A stretch of DNA of 64,000 bases, from NCBI GenBank assembly GCA_944347775.1, contig CALVMT010000064.1, positions 1 to 64,000 of the forward strand. Reading direction: 5' to 3'. A program made the translations under genes and the position numbers. Every line of letters begins with the position of its first letter. Position 1 is the first letter of the stretch. The notes below the pieces were generated by a model, which worked only from the letters and a program-made list of their open reading frames with translations, had not been told where the DNA came from and ran no database searches. This document shows positions 35,296 through 46,040 of the stretch, one piece after another. The stretch is from an uncultured Clostridia bacterium (lineage in GTDB: Bacteria; Bacillota; Clostridia; Christensenellales; Christensenellaceae).

Positions 35296-36726
35296 ATGAA
35301 AAAGACAAAAAAGAAAATATTATTTGCAGCAGCAGAAGCTTTCCCTTTTGCTGCTACAGGCGGTTTGGGAGAAGTAGCGGGCTCGCTGCCAAGTGCACTA
35401 TGTGCTACAGATAAATATGATGTACGGGTAATTATGCCTTTATATGGAGAAGTTGAACAATATTGGCGTGAACAAATGCGCTATATAGGAAACCTCCAAG
35501 TAGAACTGGCTTGGCGGAAGCAATATTGCGGGCTGTTTGAATTAGATTATAATGGAGTAATCTATTACTTTATTGATAATGAATATTATTTTAAACGCCC
35601 TAATGGCTTATATGGATACTATGATGATGCGGAAAGATATGCTTTTTTCTGTAAAGCGGTACTTGATTGCTTGCCTTTGATGAATTTTGCTCCGGATATT
35701 ATACATGCGAATGATTGGCAATGCGCGCTTATTCCTGTATACTTGACCTACCGCTATTATTATCCGCAAATAAGGACAGTTTTTACCATACATAATGTAG
35801 AATACCAAGGTAAATACGGAAAGGAAATTCTTGGCGATGTATTTGCTCTTCCACCAGAGGCGGTATCTGTTTTGGAATACCATGGATGTTTGAATCTGAT
35901 GAAAGGCGCTTTGGAATGCTCGGATATTATCAGTACGGTTAGCGCATCCTATGCACAGGAACTGCATAGTGCGGAGTATGCTCATGGCCTGGAACAAATT
36001 ATCCAGAGAAACAGTCATAAAATGCGGGGCATCTTAAATGGGATTAATGTTGACGGTTACGATCCCCAATTTGATTCGGCTCTTTTTTGTAACTATTCTT
36101 CTAAAAATATGGAAGGAAAAGAGATTAATAAAACAGAACTGCAAAAACTGGCAGGTCTTTGGCAGCAAAAGGATATACCCCTGATTGCCGTAGTAAGCAG
36201 ATTGGTTTCGCATAAAGGGATAGAATTGATTTGCAGGGCGGCGGAAGGGTTGCTGCAAAGCCAAGTGCAAATTGTCGTATTGGGAAAGGGAGATATACAT
36301 TATGAAGATTGGCTTAGATCTTTGCAAAACCGATTTCCCGGTAAAATGGCAGCGATGATTACTTATAATAATGATCTTTCCCGGAAGGTTTATGCAGGAG
36401 CAGATTTATTTTTAATGCCGTCTAAAAGTGAACCATGTGGCCTTTCTCAAATGATTGCCTGCCGTTACGGAACAGTGCCGATTGTGCGGGCGACGGGCGG
36501 TTTAAAGGATTCTATACAGGATTATGCTGATCAAGGTACGGGCTTTTTGTTCGGCCCGTATACAACGGAGGCGCTCTTGCAGACAGTATATCGCGCAATG
36601 GAAATATATCATGATGTAGATGCATGGGAAAAATTGAAGAAAAAAGATATGGAACAGGATTTTAGTTGGGCTAAATCGGCGCAGGCCTATGGCGAGATGT
36701 ATGATAATTTGCGCGCCAGTAGTTGA
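35296..36726 (+). CDS. glgA: Glycogen synthase
   Basis: A 476-residue GT5 glycosyltransferase that extends alpha-1,4-glucan from ADP-glucose. The N-terminal glycine loop reads FPFAATGGLGEVAGSLPSAL; the usual Lys of KTGGL is Ala here, which may affect ADP-glucose binding. Also present are HANDWQCALIPVYL, the FTIHNVEYQGKYG block and the C-terminal PSKSEPCGLSQMIACRYGT. The family length is normal. It is 32 bases after glgD. Confidence 0.96.
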   Translation: MKKTKKKILFAAAEAFPFAATGGLGEVAGSLPSALCATDKYDVRVIMPLYGEVEQYWREQMRYIGNLQVELAWRKQYCGLFELDYNGVIYYFIDNEYYFKRPNGLYGYYDDAERYAFFCKAVLDCLPLMNFAPDIIHANDWQCALIPVYLTYRYYYPQIRTVFTIHNVEYQGKYGKEILGDVFALPPEAVSVLEYHGCLNLMKGALECSDIISTVSASYAQELHSAEYAHGLEQIIQRNSHKMRGILNGINVDGYDPQFDSALFCNYSSKNMEGKEINKTELQKLAGLWQQKDIPLIAVVSRLVSHKGIELICRAAEGLLQSQVQIVVLGKGDIHYEDWLRSLQNRFPGKMAAMITYNNDLSRKVYAGADLFLMPSKSEPCGLSQMIACRYGTVPIVRATGGLKDSIQDYADQGTGFLFGPYTTEALLQTVYRAMEIYHDVDAWEKLKKKDMEQDFSWAKSAQAYGEMYDNLRASS

Positions 36727-36773
36727 AAAGCGGTTGTTATGTGTAACAATCAGAAAGCGAGAGAAGAAATAAC

Positions 36774-39197
36774 ATGCAACACATGACTAAAGGAGATGTA
36801 AAACAAAAGCTGCAGGAAACTCTTTCAATTTATTTTGGCAGTAATTTAAAAGAGGCATCGCAAGAACAGTTATATAAAGCTTCTGCCATGATCGTCCGTG
36901 AAATTTTATTAGAGAAACGGAGCAAATTTCGAAAAAAAGTAAATAAGCAGGATGCAAAACAGGTCTACTATTTATGTATGGAATTTCTGGTTGGGCGGTC
37001 ATTAAAAAATAATTTATATAATCTCGGACTTACCGGTGCGTTTCGCGAAGCATTGTGTGATATCGGTGTAGAACTTGAAGACTTATACGATCAGGAACCG
37101 GATGCAGGCTTGGGAAACGGCGGTTTGGGCAGATTAGCGGCGTGTTATATGGACTCGCTGGCAACTCTGGGTTATGCGGCAACAGGGTTTTCTATCCGCT
37201 TTGAATATGGACTGTTTAAACAGAAATTAGTTGATGGCTGGCAGATAGAAATGCCTGATATTTGGCTGCCCGGAGGGCAGGTATGGCTTGTTCCGCGTAC
37301 GGATATATCTTTTCAGGTGCGCTTTAATGGGCGGATAGAAGAGCAGTGGACAGCGCAGGGATTAAAGATTCATCATGTTGATTGCGATGAAGTAGAAGCA
37401 GTTCCCTATGATATGATGATTTCGGGAGAAAATTCTGAGGCGATCACGTTGTTGCGCTTATGGCGGGCTAGAGATATCAGCAATTTTGATATGGAATCTT
37501 TTGCAAATGGAGATTATGTTAGAGCAACGCTGGAAAATACATCGGCAGAAATGATATCTAAAGTGTTGTATCCGGCGGATAATCATTTTGAAGGGAAATC
37601 GTTGCGATTAAAGCAACAATATTTTCTTGTTTCCGCATCAATACAAAATATCTTTCATGACTATATTACAACGCACGGTTCTTTAGATCATTTTGCTGAT
37701 AAAGTTGCGATTCATATCAATGATACGCATCCGGCATTGTGTATTCCGGAAATCATGCGGATTTTGATGGATGAATATCATTATAGCTGGGAAGCTGCAT
37801 TTGATGTTGTAAAGAAGACAGTAGCCTACACAAATCATACGGTTATGGCAGAAGCGTTGGAAAAGTGGCCAGAAGATTTAGTACAACGGCGCTTACCCCG
37901 AATTTGGGCGATCCTGCATGAACTAAATGAACGTTTTTGTGGAGAACTATGGCAACGTTATCCGGGAGATTGGGAACGTATTGAACGTATGGCAGTGCTT
38001 TCTAAAGGTCAAGTGCGTATGGCCAATCTGAGTGTAATCGGTTCGCACACAGTAAATGGAGTATCAGCGCTGCACTCGGATATTTTACGAAAAGATGTAT
38101 TTCGCGATTTTGCCGAATTGACACCTGATAAGTTTACAAATGTTACAAACGGTATTGCACACCGGCGATGGTTATGCCAATCTAACCCGGGATTGACGGC
38201 TCTTCTTGACGAGTGTATCGGACCGGATTATCGTAAAAAACCTGAGCATTTGAGCCGTTTTTTACAGTATCAATCGGATCAGAGCATATTAAAACGCTTA
38301 GAAGAAATCAAAAAAAAGAATAAAATTTACTTTGCTAATCAAGTCGCTAAAAAAGCAGGAATCTTGCCTGATCCAGATTCGATATTTATTGTACAGGCAA
38401 AACGCCTGCATGAATATAAACGACAGTTGCTTAACGCTTTGCGTATCATATCGCGGTATCAGATGCTGCTGGATAATCCGGAGATGGAAATGCGGCCAGA
38501 AACTTATTTTTTTGCGGCAAAGGCGGCGCCAGGATATGATATGGCTAAGCAAATTATTAAGCTGATCAGCTATTTGAGTAAAGAGATTGAAGCACATCCT
38601 AAAATTGCACAGAAGCTTAGAGTGATTTTTTTAGAAAATTATTGTGCAACGATGGCAGAACAGATGATGCCTGCTGCAGAAATCAGTGAACAAATCTCGT
38701 TGGCAGGTAAGGAAGGCTCTGGTACGGGTAATATGAAGTTAATGATTAACGGAGCCCTCACTATGGGAACAATGGATGGTGCTAATGTTGAAATCAGCCA
38801 AAGAGTCGGTTTAGAAAATATTTTTATTTTCGGTCTGCGTGCAGATCAGGTAGAAGATGTTTGGCGGCGTGGCTATTCGCCAACGCATTATTATCAGCAG
38901 GATGCACGGCTGAAACAGGCGATAGATCGTTTGTTGCAAGGATTTTGCGGAGTAGATTTTTCAAATATACATCATTATCTGATGGTAGGGAATTATGGCG
39001 TGGCAGACCCATACATGTGTATGGCAGATTTTACGGACTATTGCCGTGCGCACGATCTGGCAGCAGAGGTATATAATAACCGCATGCAGTGGAATAAGAT
39101 GTCATTAATTAACATTGCTTCTGCAGGAAAATTTGCTGCGGATCGGGCTGTGCGCGAATATGCTGATCGCATTTGGCATATTCGACCGATAAAATAA
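36774..39197 (+). CDS. glgP: Glycogen/starch/alpha-glucan phosphorylase
   Basis: An 807-residue GT35 enzyme that releases Glc-1-P from glycogen. The PLP-lysine signature is GSGTGNMKLMINGALTMGTM. Other blocks are LGNGGLGRLAACYMDSLATL and FAAKAAPGYDMAKQIIKLI. ATG 36774 is used; a second in-frame ATG lies nine bases later. The ribosome binding site is modest (GAGAGAAG). Being in the synthesis operon, it lets the cell both fill and empty the store from one transcript. Confidence 0.97.
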   Translation: MQHMTKGDVKQKLQETLSIYFGSNLKEASQEQLYKASAMIVREILLEKRSKFRKKVNKQDAKQVYYLCMEFLVGRSLKNNLYNLGLTGAFREALCDIGVELEDLYDQEPDAGLGNGGLGRLAACYMDSLATLGYAATGFSIRFEYGLFKQKLVDGWQIEMPDIWLPGGQVWLVPRTDISFQVRFNGRIEEQWTAQGLKIHHVDCDEVEAVPYDMMISGENSEAITLLRLWRARDISNFDMESFANGDYVRATLENTSAEMISKVLYPADNHFEGKSLRLKQQYFLVSASIQNIFHDYITTHGSLDHFADKVAIHINDTHPALCIPEIMRILMDEYHYSWEAAFDVVKKTVAYTNHTVMAEALEKWPEDLVQRRLPRIWAILHELNERFCGELWQRYPGDWERIERMAVLSKGQVRMANLSVIGSHTVNGVSALHSDILRKDVFRDFAELTPDKFTNVTNGIAHRRWLCQSNPGLTALLDECIGPDYRKKPEHLSRFLQYQSDQSILKRLEEIKKKNKIYFANQVAKKAGILPDPDSIFIVQAKRLHEYKRQLLNALRIISRYQMLLDNPEMEMRPETYFFAAKAAPGYDMAKQIIKLISYLSKEIEAHPKIAQKLRVIFLENYCATMAEQMMPAAEISEQISLAGKEGSGTGNMKLMINGALTMGTMDGANVEISQRVGLENIFIFGLRADQVEDVWRRGYSPTHYYQQDARLKQAIDRLLQGFCGVDFSNIHHYLMVGNYGVADPYMCMADFTDYCRAHDLAAEVYNNRMQWNKMSLINIASAGKFAADRAVREYADRIWHIRPIK

Positions 39198-39229
39198 CAA
39201 TGGAAAGAGTTTGTTAATTAGGAGTATAT

Positions 39230-41110
39230 ATGGAGAAACAGATTATTTTCTATTCCCGGCAATCCGCTTTTCGTCATCCGCTCGGCGCGGTTGAGGAGGG
39301 CCAGGAAATCTCTGTACAGTTGCGCTTATCACGTCGTTTGGGCGTGATAAGTGTAAACACAATCTTATGTGATGATGCAAATGGCACTAGAACGGTATAT
39401 CCGCTTTACTGGATAGGGATGAAAGATGAGTATGATTGCTATCAGGGTAAAATTCCTGCTCAGGCTGCGGGGCTATATTGGTATTTTTTCCAGATAAATG
39501 GTGTATCGGGAAAAATCTATGCCGGGCGTCAAGGCAGAGAAGCTGTTTTAACAACAGATCCTGCTGCGTGGCAACTTAGCGTATATCGGGCAGAATATAA
39601 AACGCCAAACTGGATTAAGGGAGGATTGTTCTATCATATTTTTGTCGATCGGTTTAATCGTGCGGGAGATACACCAATACGTCGAGATGTTCGTATGCAT
39701 ACAGATTGGTATGAACGGCCGGATTACCTGCCCGATGCGCAGGGAGAAATTAAAAATCAAGATTTCTTTGGAGGAAATTTAGCCGGCATTGCAGCAAAGT
39801 TGCGGTATCTTAGTAGCCTGGGGGTAACCTGTTTGTATTTAAGTCCGATTTTTGAAGCAAATTCAAATCATAAATACGATACAGCGGATTATTTGCATAT
39901 AGATCCAATGTTTGGAAATCAAGAAGATTTTGAGAAACTTTGCGAAAAGGCAAAGATGTACGGAATTCGCATAATATTAGACGGCGTTTTTAATCATACT
40001 GGATCGGATTCAATTTACTTTAACAAAAATGCGAGATATCCTGAAATTGGAGCCTATCAGTCAAAAGATTCTCGTTATTATCCATGGTATTGTTTTACAA
40101 AATATCCTGAAGAATATGAAAGCTGGTGGGGAATAAAGACTCTGCCGCAGATTAATGAGAATAATGAGGATTACCAATCCTTTATTTGCGCGAAACAGGG
40201 TGTTGTACGGAAATGGTTGAAAGCCGGTGCTTCTGGATGGAGATTAGATGTTGCAGATGAACTTCCGGATATTTTTATTGAAAAACTGCGCAAGGCAACG
40301 CATGAGCAAAAGGAGGACAGCCTGCTGATCGGCGAAGTTTGGGAAGATGCCTCAAATAAGATAGCATATGGAAGGCGGCGTCATTATTTTGAAGGAGAGC
40401 AACTGGACGGAGTGATGAATTATCCGCTTCGCAGTGCATTGTTAAATTTTTTACTTTATCATAACGCACAGGATTTAGCAGAAACGTTGGAGAATATTTG
40501 TGAAAATTATCCTAAGCCGGCGATTCACTGTCTGATGAACGGCTTGGGGACGCATGATACGCCGCGTGTTCTTACTGTACTTTCAGGTCAGGAAATTCCG
40601 AAAAGCCGGGAAGGGCAAGCGGAATTTTATCTTAATCAACAACAATATGCGAAGGCTGAGACTTTGCTTCGCCATGCGGCATTATTGCAGATGTTTCTAC
40701 CGGGAGTTCCATGTATATACTATGGTGATGAAGCAGGGATGCAGGGTGGATCAGATCCTTTTAACCGTGCTTGTTACCCGTGGAAACGAGAAAATGCTAA
40801 ATTGCTTTTATGGTATAAAAAGCTGGGAAAATTAAGAAAAGAGTTACCTGTATTAAAGCAAGGAGATTATCGAACCATTATAGCGAAAGACGGATGTTTT
40901 GTTTTTGAACGACAAAATCATTATGGAACACTGTTGGCAGGAGTAAATCTTTCGGATAAAGAAATTATTTTGCCTTTGGAGAGATATTTTGAAAATCTGT
41001 TGACGGGTAAACCAAAAAAGGAGTTTGTTCTTAAGCCGAATAATAGTGCAATATATTATTCTAAATTACCGCAGAACCATATAGATGGGTTTTTTATGAT
41101 GGAAAAATAA
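39230..41110 (+). CDS. GH13 alpha-amylase-family glycoside hydrolase (neopullulanase/debranching type)
   Basis: A 626-residue intracellular GH13 enzyme. The four conserved regions are ILDGVFNHTG, GWRLDVADELP (nucleophile Asp), LLIGEVWEDAS (acid/base Glu) and GTHDTPR (transition-state Asp). A beta-rich N-terminal domain of about 130 residues precedes KGGLFYHIFVDRFNRAG, as in neopullulanase and cyclomaltodextrinase-like enzymes. No signal peptide is visible. Its place between glgP and pgm points to hydrolysis or debranching of phosphorylase-limited glycogen. The exact bond specificity is not readable, and no separate GlgX is present. Confidence 0.9.
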   Translation: MEKQIIFYSRQSAFRHPLGAVEEGQEISVQLRLSRRLGVISVNTILCDDANGTRTVYPLYWIGMKDEYDCYQGKIPAQAAGLYWYFFQINGVSGKIYAGRQGREAVLTTDPAAWQLSVYRAEYKTPNWIKGGLFYHIFVDRFNRAGDTPIRRDVRMHTDWYERPDYLPDAQGEIKNQDFFGGNLAGIAAKLRYLSSLGVTCLYLSPIFEANSNHKYDTADYLHIDPMFGNQEDFEKLCEKAKMYGIRIILDGVFNHTGSDSIYFNKNARYPEIGAYQSKDSRYYPWYCFTKYPEEYESWWGIKTLPQINENNEDYQSFICAKQGVVRKWLKAGASGWRLDVADELPDIFIEKLRKATHEQKEDSLLIGEVWEDASNKIAYGRRRHYFEGEQLDGVMNYPLRSALLNFLLYHNAQDLAETLENICENYPKPAIHCLMNGLGTHDTPRVLTVLSGQEIPKSREGQAEFYLNQQQYAKAETLLRHAALLQMFLPGVPCIYYGDEAGMQGGSDPFNRACYPWKRENAKLLLWYKKLGKLRKELPVLKQGDYRTIIAKDGCFVFERQNHYGTLLAGVNLSDKEIILPLERYFENLLTGKPKKEFVLKPNNSAIYYSKLPQNHIDGFFMMEK

Positions 41111-41158
41111 GATAAAATATAGCGTAAGAAAGTAAATCGATAAGAGAGGAAAAAAGAA

Positions 41159-42883
41159 ATGACTTATCAACAGGCATATGAAGCTTGGCTGAACAGCCCG
41201 GCTGTAGATGAACAGACAAAGCAGGAACTGCGTCGATTGGGATCGGATGAAAGGCAAAAAGAATATAGGTTTATGAAAATGCTTGATTTTGGTACAGCCG
41301 GTTTGCGTGGAATTCTGGGCGCAGGGTTGAATATGATGAACATTTACACTGTCCGCTATGCGACGCAGGGATTGGCAGATTTAATCATCCAGTGTAGCGG
41401 GCAGGAACGTGGTGTATGTATCGCCTATGACAGCCGCCATATGAGTAAAGAATTTGCAATGGAGGCTGCATGTGTTTTAGCAGCAAATAAAATTAAATCT
41501 TTCCTGTTTGATGAATTACGCCCAACACCGGAACTTTCTTTTGCGTTGAGGGAACTTGGCTGTATTGCCGGAATAAATATTACGGCAAGTCATAATCCTA
41601 AAGAATATAACGGTTATAAAGTATATTGGGAGGATGGTGCGCAGTTACCGCCGGATCATGCAGCTCAAATTTCAGAACGGTTAAAACAGTTGGATATATT
41701 TAAAGATGTTCATACCTGTGCTTCTAAAGAAGCAATAAATGGTGGTTGGATAACAATGCTTGGTGTGGAAATGGATGAAAAGTACTTGCAGAATGTGCTT
41801 TTGCAGTCGGTTGATGCGCAGGTCGTACGGCAATGTGCGGATCAATTTCAGGTTATTTTTACGCCGTTTCATGGAGCAGGTTACCGCTTAGTGCCGGAAG
41901 TATTGCGCAGATTGGGCATGAAACATGTGCTCACTGTACCAAGCCAAATGGTGTTGGATGGTGATTTTCCAACGGTGAAATCTCCTAATCCTGAGGATAA
42001 AGCAGGATTTTATGAAGCAATCGATATGGCAAAAGCGCAAGATATTGATTTAATTATAGGGACTGACCCTGATGCAGATCGATGCGGTATTGTTGTGCGC
42101 CGTGGAAATGGTTCTTATGTAACGCTAAGTGGAAACCAGGTCGGTGTATTGTTGTTAGATTATCTTATTCGCCGTCGCAGAGAAAAGGGGACGTTGCCCG
42201 CAAATAGTGCAGTAGTCAAGAGTATTGTAACAACCAATATGGCTAAAGCGGTTTGTGATAAACAGGGCGTTACGCTTATTGATGTGTTGACTGGATTTAA
42301 ATTTATAGGAGAAAAGATCAAAGAATTCGAACATACGGGAGAATATACTTATCTTTTTGGATTTGAAGAAAGTTATGGATATTTAGCCGGAACTTATGCG
42401 CGGGATAAGGACGCTGTTGTTGCGGCAATGCTTATTTGCGAAATGGCCTGTTGGTATCGCCTTTCGGGAAAGGGCCTTTATGAAGCGATGCAAGATCTTT
42501 ATAAAATATATGGTTGGTATGAAGAACAGGTAATTTCTTTAACCATGAGTGGCCTTGATGGCTTGCAGAAAATGAAGCAAATTGCAGCAAAGCTTCGAGA
42601 TAATTATCCTTCGGTTTTGGGAGGTTTAAATGTTCTGCGGGTACGTGATTATCTGAACGGAAATATTACTGATATGAATACCGGGGAGCAAACCTCTACA
42701 GGGCTTCCGGCTTCGGATGTTATGTTTTACGAATTGCAGGGAGGTTCTGCATTGATTGTACGCCCTTCCGGAACAGAGCCAAAAATTAAGCTTTACATTA
42801 TGGCTTGCGGGGAAGACGCGCAAAATTGTGCGAATATTTGCAAAACCTTAGCTGAAGCGGGAAAACAGTTGGTTGGAGCGTAA
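41159..42883 (+). CDS. pgcA: Phospho-sugar mutase (phosphoglucomutase)
   Basis: A 574-residue alpha-D-phosphohexomutase. Active-site serine loop ITASHNPKEYNGYKVYWEDG, metal loop GTDPDADRCGIVV, sugar loop GFEESYGYLAGTYARDKDA and phosphate loop RPSGTEPKIKLYI are all present, as in PgcA-type phosphoglucomutases. In this operon it should convert phosphorylase-derived Glc-1-P to Glc-6-P and supply Glc-1-P to GlgC. AGAGAGGA precedes the ATG. Phosphomannomutase activity is an alternative. Confidence 0.93.
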   Translation: MTYQQAYEAWLNSPAVDEQTKQELRRLGSDERQKEYRFMKMLDFGTAGLRGILGAGLNMMNIYTVRYATQGLADLIIQCSGQERGVCIAYDSRHMSKEFAMEAACVLAANKIKSFLFDELRPTPELSFALRELGCIAGINITASHNPKEYNGYKVYWEDGAQLPPDHAAQISERLKQLDIFKDVHTCASKEAINGGWITMLGVEMDEKYLQNVLLQSVDAQVVRQCADQFQVIFTPFHGAGYRLVPEVLRRLGMKHVLTVPSQMVLDGDFPTVKSPNPEDKAGFYEAIDMAKAQDIDLIIGTDPDADRCGIVVRRGNGSYVTLSGNQVGVLLLDYLIRRRREKGTLPANSAVVKSIVTTNMAKAVCDKQGVTLIDVLTGFKFIGEKIKEFEHTGEYTYLFGFEESYGYLAGTYARDKDAVVAAMLICEMACWYRLSGKGLYEAMQDLYKIYGWYEEQVISLTMSGLDGLQKMKQIAAKLRDNYPSVLGGLNVLRVRDYLNGNITDMNTGEQTSTGLPASDVMFYELQGGSALIVRPSGTEPKIKLYIMACGEDAQNCANICKTLAEAGKQLVGA

Positions 42884-42885
42884 AT

Positions 42886-44406
42886 ATGTTTAGTCGGACA
42901 GCTGGTGTTCTTCTCAATATTTCTTCTTTGCCCGGTCCATACGGATGTGGTGTCCTGGGTGAGGAAGCGGTGGATTTTGCAAAAACAATGCGCAAAGCGG
43001 GCTTGCATTGCTGGCAGATTTTGCCGTTTATGCAGCCAGGGGCAGGGAACTCACCCTATACCAGTACATCTGCCTTTGCGGGAAATTTATGGTATATTGA
43101 TCCGCGAAAATTAGTTGAACAGGGACTATTGACAAAAGACGAAGCAGAAGAGGCGAAATATTCTGCATCCCCTTATCAGGTAGACTATGAATGGTTAGAA
43201 AAGAGCAGAATGCCTTTACTTAAGAAGGCTTATGATAGAATAGATGCAAAATATCTGTATAAAGTACAAGACTTTTCTGAACGTCATGTATGGCTTAAAG
43301 ATTATGCATGCTTTATGGCGCTAAGAGAACAATATGGGAATCTGCCTTATTGGAAATGGCCGGATGAAGCTTTGCGTGAACACTCTGCATCAGCTGTTTT
43401 GCAATTTATGCGCGAACATTCGCGGCAAATTGGATTTTGGCAGTTTGTCCAGTTTATATTTTACGATCAATGGATGCAGTTAAAGCAAGAACTTGAAGAA
43501 ATGGATATTGCGCTTATTGGGGATATGCCTGTGTATGTGGCTTTAGATAGTGCAGAACTATGGGCTCATGCGCAATTGTTTTTGCTAGAGAAGCCGGGGA
43601 AGCCATCGCTTGTTGCCGGAACACCGCCTGACTATTTCAGCAGAGACGGGCAACGATGGGGAAATCCGCTTTATAATTGGGCAGAAATGAAGAAAGAGAA
43701 CTTTCAATGGTGGATTGAACGTCTGCGTTGGCAATTGGAACTTTGCCACAGTGTAAGAATTGACCATTTTCGATCGTTTGAAAGCTTTTGGGCAATACCA
43801 GAAAGCAAGTCAGCAAAAGAGGGTAAATGGATGCCGGGGCCGGGTATGGATTTATTTGATGCCGTACGTCAAACGCTAGGTGAAGTGCCGGTTATAGCAG
43901 AGGATTTAGGAATTATTGATGAAAAAGTGAATGACTTTTTAAAAAATACAGGTTTTCCTGGAATGCGTGTACTTCAATTTGCTTTCGATCCGGATGCTGA
44001 TAGCATTCATTTGCCGCATCACTATACTCACCATTGCGTTGCATATACCGGGACTCATGATAACAATACAACGCTTGGGTATCTTTGGGAAGCATTGCCA
44101 AAAGAAAGAGAGTTTGCTCTGGCTTATTGTGGAGCAGAAAATGTGTGTTGGCAAGAAGGGGGAGCATTTGCGCCAGGGGTGAGAGCCCTATTGCGCGCAT
44201 TATGGCAATCTTGTGCATGTATTGCTATAGCACCAATTCAGGATTTTTGCGGCTATGGTTCTGATACACGAATGAACATCCCGGGAAAGCCCGAAGGAAA
44301 CTGGCGTTATCGTTTGACAAAAGAGGCTCTTGCATCAATAGATACGGTATGGCTTGCAAAATTATCACGTATCTATCGGCGAGAACATCCTTTTAAACAA
44401 TTTTGA
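42886..44406 (+). CDS. malQ: 4-alpha-glucanotransferase (amylomaltase)
   Basis: A 506-residue GH77 enzyme that transfers alpha-1,4-glucan segments. Key blocks are ALIGDMPVYVALDSAELWAH, VRIDHFRSFESFWAIP (nucleophile Asp), VIAEDLGIID (acid/base Glu) and YTGTHDNNTTLGYLW. It starts 2 bases after the pgcA stop, so translation is coupled. It completes the glycogen operon by recycling short maltodextrins into phosphorylase substrates. Confidence 0.97.
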   Translation: MFSRTAGVLLNISSLPGPYGCGVLGEEAVDFAKTMRKAGLHCWQILPFMQPGAGNSPYTSTSAFAGNLWYIDPRKLVEQGLLTKDEAEEAKYSASPYQVDYEWLEKSRMPLLKKAYDRIDAKYLYKVQDFSERHVWLKDYACFMALREQYGNLPYWKWPDEALREHSASAVLQFMREHSRQIGFWQFVQFIFYDQWMQLKQELEEMDIALIGDMPVYVALDSAELWAHAQLFLLEKPGKPSLVAGTPPDYFSRDGQRWGNPLYNWAEMKKENFQWWIERLRWQLELCHSVRIDHFRSFESFWAIPESKSAKEGKWMPGPGMDLFDAVRQTLGEVPVIAEDLGIIDEKVNDFLKNTGFPGMRVLQFAFDPDADSIHLPHHYTHHCVAYTGTHDNNTTLGYLWEALPKEREFALAYCGAENVCWQEGGAFAPGVRALLRALWQSCACIAIAPIQDFCGYGSDTRMNIPGKPEGNWRYRLTKEALASIDTVWLAKLSRIYRREHPFKQF

Positions 44407-44432
44407 GTGATCTTTTTATGACGGTATCATAT

Positions 44433-44470
44433 AAAAACGGCGGATATTCTTAAAAATATCCGCCGTTTTT
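44433..44470. terminator. Bidirectional terminator between malQ and pgi
   Basis: AAAAACGGCGGATATT (44433-44448) and AATATCCGCCGTTTTT (44455-44470) form a perfect 16-bp stem. It ends both convergent transcripts. Confidence 0.95.
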
Positions 44471-44510
44471 ATTGTAATAATAAATTTGACCAATAAAGCA
44501 GTAATGAAGT

Positions 44511-45845
44511 TTAGTCGATTAAGCGCGCCTCTAATGATTTACGATTCTGTTCATAGCCTGGTTTTCCTAATAAAGCGAACATATTTACTTTATAATCTTC
44601 TACACCTGGCTGATTAAATGGATTGACTCCAAGCATATAGCCTGAGGCTGCGCAGGATTTTTCAAAGAAATAAACCAAATAACCATAAGTAAAAGCGTCA
44701 ATGCGATCTACTTCCAAAACAATATTTGGGACTCCACCATCCGTATGGGCGAGCAAGGCGCTTTGAAAAGCAATCCGGTTTACTTTGCTAACTGGTACTT
44801 TATCGAGAAATGCCAATCCGTCAGCATTGGCGTCATCAGAAGGAATAATGTATTCCTGTTTTGGATATTTAAAGAACAATACGGTTTCGAATAAATTGCG
44901 CAAACCCTGCTGGATATATTGCCCCATGGAATGCAAATCAGTAGAAAAGCAAACAGCTGCAGGGAAAATTCCCTTTCCGTCTTTCCCTTCACTTTCGCCA
45001 AACAACTGCTTAAACCATTCGGCAAAAGAAACCATATCCGGTTCATAGCCGACGAGGATTTCTGTTGTTTTACCTTTTCGGTAAAAAACATTACGCAGTG
45101 CGGCATAATGATAAGCTGGATTTTCTAATCCAGGGACACTAAGATCTTTCATCGCCTGCTGTGCACCTTGCATAATAGCATCAATATCACAACCGGCAGC
45201 AGCAATAGGCAGCAATCCAACAGAGGTAAGAACAGAATACCTTCCACCAATATCATCCGGCACAACAAAAGTTTCATAGCCTTCGACATCAGCTAAAGCT
45301 TTAAGGGTTCCTTTGTGCCGGTCAGTTGTAACGTAAATACGTTTTGCCGCTTCTTTTCGGCCATAACGTTTTTCCATATATTGTTTAAAGACACGAAAAG
45401 CAATTGCAGGCTCAGTTGTTGTTCCGGATTTTGAAATAACATTAACAGAAATTTCTTTTCCTTCGCATAAAGCCATTACTTCGTTAAGATAGGAAGCACT
45501 GATATTATTACCTGCAAAAAAGATCTGTAGATCACCTTGTTTTAAATTGTAAAAACGGCCTTTAAGCAGCTCAATTGCAGAAAGAGCGCCTAAATAAGAT
45601 CCGCCAATTCCGATGACAATCAATATATCTGAATCATCTCGGATTTTTTTTGCGGCTTTTTTTACACGGCTAAATTCAGCCGGGTCATACTGTTCAGGAT
45701 ATGTTTGCCAACCAAGAAAATCATTGCCAGCGCCCTTGCCTGAAGAGAGCAGCGTATGGGCATGCTCTGCTGCCTGTTGCATATAAGCTTGATCTTGTTC
45801 ATCCAAAAAAGAACACAAATTTTTATCTACTACATTTACGATCAT
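44511..45845 (-). CDS. pgi: Glucose-6-phosphate isomerase
   Basis: A 444-residue Pgi converting Glc-6-P and Fru-6-P. Motifs include [18 protein letters not shown], the [14 protein letters not shown] phosphate loop and [20 protein letters not shown]. The C-terminal region [20 protein letters not shown] is also typical. TAGGAGG lies 8 bases before the ATG. Facing the glycogen operon, it connects Glc-6-P from Pgm to glycolysis, though it is transcribed separately. Confidence 0.97.
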   Translation of the reverse strand: MIVNVVDKNLCSFLDEQDQAYMQQAAEHAHTLLSSGKGAGNDFLGWQTYPEQYDPAEFSRVKKAAKKIRDDSDILIVIGIGGSYLGALSAIELLKGRFYNLKQGDLQIFFAGNNISASYLNEVMALCEGKEISVNVISKSGTTTEPAIAFRVFKQYMEKRYGRKEAAKRIYVTTDRHKGTLKALADVEGYETFVVPDDIGGRYSVLTSVGLLPIAAAGCDIDAIMQGAQQAMKDLSVPGLENPAYHYAALRNVFYRKGKTTEILVGYEPDMVSFAEWFKQLFGESEGKDGKGIFPAAVCFSTDLHSMGQYIQQGLRNLFETVLFFKYPKQEYIIPSDDANADGLAFLDKVPVSKVNRIAFQSALLAHTDGGVPNIVLEVDRIDAFTYGYLVYFFEKSCAASGYMLGVNPFNQPGVEDYKVNMFALLGKPGYEQNRKSLEARLID

Positions 45846-45997
45846 GGGAATAACCTCCTAATGCCCTTGCATATCACTTGTAAATTTTCATGAAGATACG
45901 TAAAGGATATCTGAATTCTTTTATGATAAATATTCGACAAACAAAAAGGAATGCCTGCTTAAAAAAATAAAAAATCTTTTTTGCTGTCACATAAAAA

Positions 45998-46024
45998 GCG
46001 TACGGAAAATTATTTTCCGTACGC
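45998..46024 (-). terminator. Intrinsic terminator of serC-serA
   Basis: GCGTACGGAAAA (45998-46009) and TTTTCCGTACGC (46013-46024) pair perfectly. On the minus strand the stem is followed by TTTTTATG. Confidence 0.9.
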
Positions 46025-46040
46025 AAACCGATCGATATAT

